Below, one piece after another: positions 1 through 4,929 of a stretch of 6,864 bases of DNA (position 1 is the stretch's first letter; the number at the start of each line of letters is the position of its first letter). The translations under genes and the position numbers were made by a program. Source of the DNA: Cytophagales bacterium (GTDB taxonomy: Bacteria > Bacteroidota > Bacteroidia > Cytophagales > Cyclobacteriaceae); assembly GCA_029262935.1 (NCBI GenBank), contig JAJCYK010000025.1, positions 1-6,864 of the forward strand. The letters are read 5' to 3'. Under the pieces are notes generated by a model. The model saw nothing but the letters and a program-made list of their open reading frames with translations, was not told the DNA's origin and ran no database searches.

Positions 1-1025
1 TATTAGGAGCTGCGGAAAAGTTTCAACTGGTGGAATTGTTGGATGGGTTCACAAAAAAATCTCATACCCAAGTAATGGCCTGTGACATCGAGGCTGCCAC
101 TGCCTTTCATCAAGCCTATTCCATGGATGATCGTACCCGTACCTTTCTGAAGGTGCAGGATGGTTGCGATTACAGTTGCGCTTTTTGCACCATCCCTTTG
201 GCTCGAGGCAATAGTCGCAGTGACTCCATTGCTAATGTGATAACACAAGCTGAAAATATAGTGGCTAAAGGTGTAAAGGAAATTGTTTTAACTGGCGTCA
301 ATATAGGGGACTTCGGGATTATCCAAGGTCAACGTCACGCGAGGTTTTATGATTTAGTGAAAGCCTTAGATCAGGTGGACGGGTTACAAAGGGTCAGGAT
401 TTCATCTATAGAACCGAACCTGCTAAGCAACGACATTATAGATGAGGTAGCCACCTCAAAGAAATTTCTACCACATTTTCATATTCCATTGCAATCGGGA
501 AGTGATGCCTTGCTTAAAAGTATGAAGCGCAGGTACCTGACAGGCCTGTATCACGAAAAGGTAGCACGCATCAAAAAGACCATGCCTGATAGCTGCATTG
601 GGGCAGACGTTATCGTGGGATATCCAGGAGAAACCGAGCAATATTTTAAGGAATCGTACGATTTCTTAGTACATCTGCCAGTAGACTATCTTCATGTATT
701 CACTTACTCTGAAAGAGCCAATACCCTGGCAGCCGACATGGATGGGGCTGTGCCCATAGCCGTACGACATCATAGATCAAAAATGCTGCGTATTCTCTCA
801 GAGAAAAAAAGACGGGCTTTCTACGAATCATTTCTAAAAGAAACCCGTAGCGTTTTATTTGAAGATGATCGTGCGGATGGTAAGATCTTTGGATATACTG
901 ACAATTACATTCGGGTGGCGGTCCCATATCAGGAAAACCTAGAAAACGCCATTGTGCCTGTATATTTATCGGATATAGACCCTAAAGGTCATGTGGAAGG
1001 CCAGTTGGAAGCTGTGCTTATCTAA
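1..1025 (+). CDS. mtaB: tRNA t6A37 methylthiotransferase MtaB (5'-truncated by window edge)
   Basis: Radical-SAM methylthiotransferase that adds a methylthio group to C2 of t6A at position 37 of tRNAs reading ANN codons, giving ms2t6A; it acts in the cytoplasm and uses two 4Fe-4S clusters. The frame is open from base 3, and the residues before the GTG at 30 (LGAAEKFQL) already match the family, so that GTG is internal. About 340 residues are visible of a usual 430-450; most of the N-terminal domain with its cluster cysteines lies outside. The radical-SAM CxxxCxxC motif is in GCDYSCAFCTIPLARGNSRS (codons at 165, 177 and 186). LTGVNIGDFG, HIPLQSGSDALLKSMKRRY and GADVIVGYPGET follow, then a TRAM-like C-terminal part from about base 840. 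CDYSCAFCTIPLARG and TGVNIGDFG favour MtaB over MiaB or RimO. The stop TAA overlaps the stop of the convergent gene. Confidence 0.93.
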   Translation, partial: LGAAEKFQLVELLDGFTKKSHTQVMACDIEAATAFHQAYSMDDRTRTFLKVQDGCDYSCAFCTIPLARGNSRSDSIANVITQAENIVAKGVKEIVLTGVNIGDFGIIQGQRHARFYDLVKALDQVDGLQRVRISSIEPNLLSNDIIDEVATSKKFLPHFHIPLQSGSDALLKSMKRRYLTGLYHEKVARIKKTMPDSCIGADVIVGYPGETEQYFKESYDFLVHLPVDYLHVFTYSERANTLAADMDGAVPIAVRHHRSKMLRILSEKKRRAFYESFLKETRSVLFEDDRADGKIFGYTDNYIRVAVPYQENLENAIVPVYLSDIDPKGHVEGQLEAVLI

Positions 1026-1635
1026 GTCGGTAAAGGATCAGATCCGAATAACTCACATATCCATCCCGATCAATTAGTTTTAATCGATAGGTATTGTCTC
1101 CCGTTTGATGGTCGATCCTTAATTTATATACCGATTCATCGTTTAACTCTTTAGCCGGTATTTTACCTACGGTGACCCATAGTTCTTTCTCTGCCTTCTG
1201 TATTTCAAAAATTCCACCTCCTTTTTCACCATAGGTAGTCCAACGAAGGGTTTGTTTATCCGCTTTGGTCCATCGGAAAACGTCCTTTACGGCTGCAAAG
1301 GATTCCGAATGTCTTAGTTCCAGAGATCGGATCACATACGCATTGATAAACCGTGGAGAGTACCTGGATTTATGCACAATCTTTACTTCTACTGTTTCAT
1401 TCAAAGACAGGTGGCTTAAGTCAATGATAAAAGCACTGGTAATAGGATTGGAAAGGACTAAATTCTTATTGACATACACCTCTTCGGTGCTAAAGGATTT
1501 GTTATCAGGCAGCATGGGGTTTTGCACATAGAGGTTTTTTCCCGTATAAAATCCGGATAAAATCAGTGTTTCTTCCCCATTAATATGGGCAACACTGAAC
1601 AGTAATACCAATACCACGGAAATGGAAATTCTCAT
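1018..1635 (-). CDS. Small secreted protein with GKNLYVQNP motif and fibronectin III-like C-terminus, function unknown
   Basis: This encodes 205 residues starting at the ATG whose complement is 1633-1635; a GTG three codons upstream (1642-1644) is possible but adds only MLS. Residues 1-20 (MRISISVVLVLLFSVAHING) are a typical signal peptide without a lipobox cysteine, and the protein contains no cysteine, so it is probably a soluble periplasmic or secreted protein. Residues 24-40 contain GFYTGKNLYVQNP. From memory, this resembles a family widespread in Bacteroidota (GVYQGKNLYVQNP), followed by a segment on a conserved VNK/VNG turn, a SAFxIDL strand and a VEVKIVHK strand. The C-terminal part (about 118-203, with LRWTTYGEKGGGIFEIQ and YRLKLIDRDGYVSYSD) looks like a fibronectin type III beta sandwich. 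No sorting tail is present. No enzymatic motif is visible and I know no assigned function. It lies 79 nt downstream of the permease gene and overlaps mtaB tail to tail by 8 nt. Confidence 0.85.
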   Translation of the reverse strand: MRISISVVLVLLFSVAHINGEETLILSGFYTGKNLYVQNPMLPDNKSFSTEEVYVNKNLVLSNPITSAFIIDLSHLSLNETVEVKIVHKSRYSPRFINAYVIRSLELRHSESFAAVKDVFRWTKADKQTLRWTTYGEKGGGIFEIQKAEKELWVTVGKIPAKELNDESVYKLRIDHQTGDNTYRLKLIDRDGYVSYSDLILYRLR

Positions 1636-1680
1636 GCTTAACACATTAGCCTGTAGTAATTGCTGATTGAGGCTATAATG

Positions 1681-1710
1681 TAAATATAGAAGATTCTAGA
1701 GAGCAGTCAA
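1681..1710 (-). promoter_or_regulatory. Candidate Bacteroidota-type promoter for the secreted-protein gene
   Basis: On the minus strand, TTG (1710-1708) is followed after 19 nt by TATATTTA (1688-1681). This fits the Bacteroidota consensus TTG-N17-23-TAnnTTTG except for the last base. Initiation would fall near 1674, leaving a leader of about 40 nt before the ATG at 1635. It would let the secreted-protein gene be transcribed separately from the permease gene upstream. The match is short and in AT-rich DNA, so chance is a real possibility. Confidence 0.3.
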
Positions 1711-1714
1711 GTTT

Positions 1715-2953
1715 TTATTCAAATCTCAAGGATTCAATAGGATCCAACCTTGAAGCCTTTCGTGCCGGTATGATTCCAGACAACAAGCCTACTGCGATGC
1801 ATACCACGAATCCTAAGAAGATCCATAGCCAGGGAATAATAAGGGTCCCTTCACCAATTAAGTTGGCTACTAAATTACCTACCAAAATACCAAATAGGAT
1901 GCCCGCAATTCCGCCAATCATGCAAATGACCACCGCTTCAATTAAAAACTGTTCTTGAATTAATTTGGGCGTGGCTCCTAAGGCTTTGCGAATGCCTATT
2001 TCCCGGGTCCTTTCGGTTACAGAAACCAACATAATGTTCATCAGTGCAATAGAGGCTGCCAACAATGTCACAAACCCCACCAGGCCGCCAAACAGCTTTA
2101 GTCTGCCAGATAGCTCATTTAGGTTTTGTGCCAGTGACTCGCTACGCTTGACCAAAAAACTGTCTTCTTTTCCTAATTGATCTTTACGGATGGTTCTCAT
2201 AATACCCGTAGCGTCCCCCATGGCAGGAGCTATCTTGGTAGGGTCCTTCATAAAAACGCTGATTTCATATCGGGGTTCTCCAGCCGTAAACAACCTATTA
2301 CCTGTAACTAAAGGTACTAGAATGCGACGATCCCCACCGGATCCAGAGAAGCCTCCCTGAGCTTCAAGCAGACCAACGATACGATATTTGGTCCCGTAAA
2401 AACTAACGTCTTGATTTATAGGATCTTCATTTTCTTCAAATAACGTTTCTAACAGATCGTTGCCAATGATGGCTACGTTACTACCATTTTGAACCTCCAA
2501 TTGCGTGAAGTTTCGGCCCTTTTCCAAGTTTAGTCCCTTTAGCAGGATGTAATGCTCATTGGCCGCGGTAAGTGAAATATTGGGGTTAGTCTTTTTAGAG
2601 AACCGTTTGGCTTCCATCCAACTGGTTATGTCGGAATAGATACTGATCTCGTTTGAAGAGTTGAACCTAGAAGTAAAGTTCATAGCCTGCTTAAGCGTAA
2701 TCGGTGGATAGATCTTTTGAGAAATACCCCGTTGGTTTTGACGACTACCTGATCCTTGTTCTTGAATATCAAAGCTATTGGCTCCAAAGTCAGACATGCT
2801 GCTGGTAATGGATTTTTGCATACCATCCACTGAAGTCAAAATACCTACCAAACTTGATATGCCAATCGCTATGATTAATGCCGTGATTATGGTGCGAAGC
2901 AAGTTGCTGCGGATATTTGCTAAGCCGACTTTGACGTTCTCTGCTAAATTCAA
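1715..2953 (-). CDS. ABC transporter permease, MacB/FtsX type
   Basis: Inner-membrane permease of the MacB/FtsX (type VII ABC) superfamily, 412 residues. These proteins couple a cytoplasmic ATPase to mechanical work on a periplasmic domain, for example in export of peptides, drugs or lipoproteins; the substrate cannot be read from the sequence. Architecture: short cytoplasmic N-terminus, TM1 at about 21-42, a MacB-type periplasmic domain at about 43-280, then TM2 (287-312), the coupling-helix motif VSVTERTREIGIRKALGA (310-327), TM3 (336-366), TM4 (373-395) and the terminal ARKASRLDPIESLRFE. The single periplasmic domain and four TM helices match MacB rather than LolC/E paralogs with extra segments. 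The start is TTG; no ATG occurs in the open frame upstream, which runs back to a stop at 3032-3034, and MNLAENVKVGL is the usual family N-terminus. No ATPase gene lies beside it in the window, so its partner is encoded elsewhere. Confidence 0.92.
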   Translation of the reverse strand: MNLAENVKVGLANIRSNLLRTIITALIIAIGISSLVGILTSVDGMQKSITSSMSDFGANSFDIQEQGSGSRQNQRGISQKIYPPITLKQAMNFTSRFNSSNEISIYSDITSWMEAKRFSKKTNPNISLTAANEHYILLKGLNLEKGRNFTQLEVQNGSNVAIIGNDLLETLFEENEDPINQDVSFYGTKYRIVGLLEAQGGFSGSGGDRRILVPLVTGNRLFTAGEPRYEISVFMKDPTKIAPAMGDATGIMRTIRKDQLGKEDSFLVKRSESLAQNLNELSGRLKLFGGLVGFVTLLAASIALMNIMLVSVTERTREIGIRKALGATPKLIQEQFLIEAVVICMIGGIAGILFGILVGNLVANLIGEGTLIIPWLWIFLGFVVCIAVGLLSGIIPARKASRLDPIESLRFE

Positions 2954-3069
2954 TGCTTTTTCCTTTGGATAATTTATGAACCTGAAATGAACTTTTTTAT
3001 CACTTTTAAAACTAATAATAATATATCTTAATTATTTTTATTCCGTTGTTAATTATATAATCGGTAATT
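2954..3069. other. AT-rich divergent intergenic region
   Basis: This 116-bp spacer lies between two divergently transcribed genes, so it must hold promoters for both unless transcription comes from elsewhere. It is very AT-rich, especially 3005-3060, with ATAATAATATAT at about 3015-3026. I found partial -7 elements (TATTTTTA at 3033-3040 on the plus strand and TAGTTTTA on the minus strand) but no correctly spaced TTG partner for either. I therefore do not place a specific promoter. Confidence 0.5.
2961..2966 (-). promoter_or_regulatory. Shine-Dalgarno-like site supporting the TTG start of the permease
   Basis: The minus strand reads AAAGGA at 2966-2961, seven bases before the TTG at 2953-2951. 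Other starts in this window lack a clear purine-rich site, so this one stands out. It supports TTG as the start where no ATG is available in frame. Confidence 0.5.
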
Positions 3070-4347
3070 ATGCTCCCTATGAAGCGAATGGTGGTTTTGA
3101 TCGGAGTGCTCTTTCAGTTTTCGTTAGCGGCACAGGCGTCCTATTTACTTATTCCCATGGATGAGAACCAAACCAATCATCTCAAAGCCTATGGTCTCAC
3201 CTACTGGGTTTTAGAGAAAGAGGTAGAAGTGGATTGGCTTTTGAACTACCGGGGAGGGAGCTTTATGGTGAAGTATCAACAAGGCATTGAAAATGAGTTG
3301 ATTGTACGGGGTGTTAGTTATGAAGTAATCTCTGATGCCCAATCCAATCAAATTATTGAAACCTTAAGCAGCCCCGCTTCCAATACGGATATCATGAAGT
3401 TGGAGAAATATCCTAAAATCGCCGTTTACTCTCCTAAAAGCAAACAACCTTGGGACGATGCGGTAACCTTGGCATTGTCTTATGCTGAAATTCCTTATGA
3501 GGTAGTCTTTGACGATGAGGTCATGTACGGTGAACTTCCTAAATACGATTGGCTGCATTTACATCATGAAGATTTCACGGGACAATATGGCAAGTTTTAT
3601 TCCATGTACCGCAGCTACCCGTGGTACATCAAACAACAACGGGAATACGAAACTTCCGCCCAAAAACACGGATTCCAAAAGGTGTCTGAATTAAAGCTAG
3701 CCATTGCCAAGAGAATCCGAGATTTTGTGTCAGGAGGGGGATTTCTATTTGCTATGTGCTCCGCCACTGATACTTATGACATTGCTTTGGCAGGACAAAA
3801 TGTGGATATGGTTGAAGGCATGTTTGACGGTGACCCTGCGGATGCTCAATTGCAAAAGAAAATGGACTTCAGTCAAACTTTTGCTTTCGAAAATTTCATC
3901 ATGGAGCAAAATCCATACGTTTATGAGTATTCCAATATAGACACCGGCCCCCCAAAAGGCCGCCGGGGGCTTCGTGAGGACAACGATTTTTTTACCTTAT
4001 TTGAGTTCTCTGCTAAATGGGACCCCATTCCAACGATGCTTACTCAAAATCATACCCGCATCATTAAGGGTTTTATGGGGCAAACCACTGCTTACCGTAA
4101 GTCTTTGATCAAAGGTGATGTGGTGGTAATGGGTGAGACAGAAACTGTCGGTGAAGGCAAGTATTTACACGGCGTCTTTGGAAAAGGATTTTGGACATTC
4201 TATGGGGGTCACGACCCGGAAGATTATCAACATTTGGTGCACGAAGATCCCACTGATCTTAATTTGTATCCTAATTCTCCTGGCTACAGACTTATTTTAA
4301 ATAACATTCTCTTTCCTGCAGCAAAGAAGAAAAAACAAAAGACCTAA
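3070..4347 (+). CDS. Exported protein of the Bacteroidota 'asparagine synthetase B' family, true function unknown
   Basis: 425 residues from the ATG at 3070; the ATG at 3079 (MKRMVVLIGVLF) is an equally good start. Residues about 4-23 form a signal peptide (cleavage near AQA-SYLLIP), so the mature protein is probably periplasmic. From memory, close relatives occur throughout Bacteroidota under the name asparagine synthetase B and share SYLLIPMDENQ, LKAYGLTYW, KIAVYSPK, LPKYDWLHLHHEDFTGQYG, GGGFLFAMCSATD, FEFSAKWDPIPTMLTQNH, KGFMGQTTA, FYGGHDPEDYQH and the lysine-rich terminus. The name looks wrong: there is no N-terminal catalytic cysteine, no SGGxDS pyrophosphatase loop, and the protein is exported. 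The alternating strand/helix pattern, GGGFLFAMC (Cys230) and GGHDPED (His381, Glu384) suggest a class I glutamine-amidotransferase-like or ThuA-like fold; that is inference. A GC-rich stretch encodes GPPKGRRG at 293-300. It is divergent from the permease gene and overlaps miaE tail to tail by 4 nt. Confidence 0.88.
   Translation: MLPMKRMVVLIGVLFQFSLAAQASYLLIPMDENQTNHLKAYGLTYWVLEKEVEVDWLLNYRGGSFMVKYQQGIENELIVRGVSYEVISDAQSNQIIETLSSPASNTDIMKLEKYPKIAVYSPKSKQPWDDAVTLALSYAEIPYEVVFDDEVMYGELPKYDWLHLHHEDFTGQYGKFYSMYRSYPWYIKQQREYETSAQKHGFQKVSELKLAIAKRIRDFVSGGGFLFAMCSATDTYDIALAGQNVDMVEGMFDGDPADAQLQKKMDFSQTFAFENFIMEQNPYVYEYSNIDTGPPKGRRGLREDNDFFTLFEFSAKWDPIPTMLTQNHTRIIKGFMGQTTAYRKSLIKGDVVVMGETETVGEGKYLHGVFGKGFWTFYGGHDPEDYQHLVHEDPTDLNLYPNSPGYRLILNNILFPAAKKKKQKT
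3947..3970 (+). repeat. GC-rich inverted repeat inside the exported-protein gene
   Basis: GCCCCC at 3947-3952 pairs perfectly with GGGGGC at 3965-3970 around a 12-base loop, in an otherwise moderately AT-rich gene. It encodes part of DTGPPKGRRGLRED (from residue 291). No T-run follows, so it is not an intrinsic terminator. In the mRNA it could form a stable hairpin. Confidence 0.55.
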
Positions 4348-4359
4348 TGCATGCGGTCT
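4323..4359 (-). terminator. Candidate intrinsic terminator of the miaE operon
   Basis: Read on the minus strand, AGACC (4359-4355), a 10-base loop and GGTCT (4344-4340) form a 5-bp stem that includes the miaE stop codon region. It is followed directly by TTTGTTTTTTCTTCTTT (4339-4323). The T-tract is strong but the stem is short, hence the modest confidence. The T-tract is the complement of the Lys/Gln codons that end the opposing gene. Confidence 0.35.
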
Positions 4360-4925
4360 GAGCGGACCTCCAGATCTTTCATCACGCGCGCTTCATATTC
4401 CAACCATTCCTCCCAGCGTTGCTGGACCTTTTCTTCTGGGTAGTAGGTTTTCGCCAGCTGAATAAAATTCTTGTAATGACCGGCCTCTGAAACCATTAAT
4501 TCATAATAGAATTTTTTTAGCTCTGGATCTTCAATTTCTTCCGAGAGTAGTTTAAACCGCTCGCAACTTCTGGCCTCAATTAAAGCATTCATTAACAACT
4601 TCTCAACCAACCGTTGTATAGGGCTACCTCCTTTAAGCATGTTCTGTTGCAAAGCCACCACATATTCATCTTTGCGTGGCAGTCCCAAAGTAAAACCTCT
4701 CTTGCTGAGTTGTTCCAGTACTCTTTCAAAATGACTCCACTCTTCCGCTACTACTGGGGTCAGCATAGCCACCAGTGCTTGATGCTGCGGATACTGAACG
4801 ATCAACGAGATACAAGATGAGGCGGCCTTTTGCTCACAAAAAGCATGGTCCACTAAAATGTCTTCGATGTGCTTTTGTGCGATATTTACCCAACGCGGGT
4901 CCGTGGGTAGTTTAAGTCCTAACAT
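4344..4925 (-). CDS. miaE: tRNA-(ms2io6A)-hydroxylase MiaE
   Basis: Non-heme di-iron monooxygenase that uses O2 to hydroxylate the isopentenyl group of ms2i6A37 in tRNA, giving ms2io6A37; it acts in the cytoplasm after MiaA and MiaB. I chose the ATG at 4925, giving 193 residues beginning MLGLKLPTDPRWVNIAQKHI, which matches family N-termini. The frame runs 19 codons further upstream to 4982, but that part lies inside the porin gene and is not conserved sequence. The ferritin-like four-helix core carries the expected ligands: Glu31 (CEQKAAS), Glu62 and His65 (EEWSH), Glu117 (LIEARSCERF), Glu147 and His150 (SEAGHY). No ligand is missing, so it should be active. The ATG is 4 nt after the porin stop with no Shine-Dalgarno site, suggesting translational coupling in one transcript. 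The stop TAG overlaps the stop of the convergent gene. Confidence 0.93.
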   Translation of the reverse strand: MLGLKLPTDPRWVNIAQKHIEDILVDHAFCEQKAASSCISLIVQYPQHQALVAMLTPVVAEEWSHFERVLEQLSKRGFTLGLPRKDEYVVALQQNMLKGGSPIQRLVEKLLMNALIEARSCERFKLLSEEIEDPELKKFYYELMVSEAGHYKNFIQLAKTYYPEEKVQQRWEEWLEYEARVMKDLEVRSDRMH

Positions 4926-4929
4926 AATT

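Noticed and set aside
30..32. GTG as the start of the radical-SAM gene
   Set aside because: The frame is open to the window edge and the preceding residues LGAAEKFQL already match MtaB, so the true start lies outside the window.
1035..1045. GGATCAGATCC palindrome near the mtaB stop as a terminator
   Set aside because: Only three base pairs remain once a realistic loop is allowed, and no T-run follows on either strand; it lies in coding sequence.
1265..1531. Plus-strand open frame of 88 codons
   Set aside because: It is antisense to the secreted-protein gene, has no recognisable motif or start signal, and is best read as a shadow.
1770..2180. Two plus-strand open frames rich in Pro, Ile and Thr
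   Set aside because: They are antisense to the transmembrane part of the permease; their composition is the mirror of hydrophobic codons, not a protein family.
4355..4368. GGTC-TGAGCG-GACC hairpin as a terminator for the plus-strand exported-protein gene
   Set aside because: The stem is only 4 bp and no adequate T-run follows on the plus strand.
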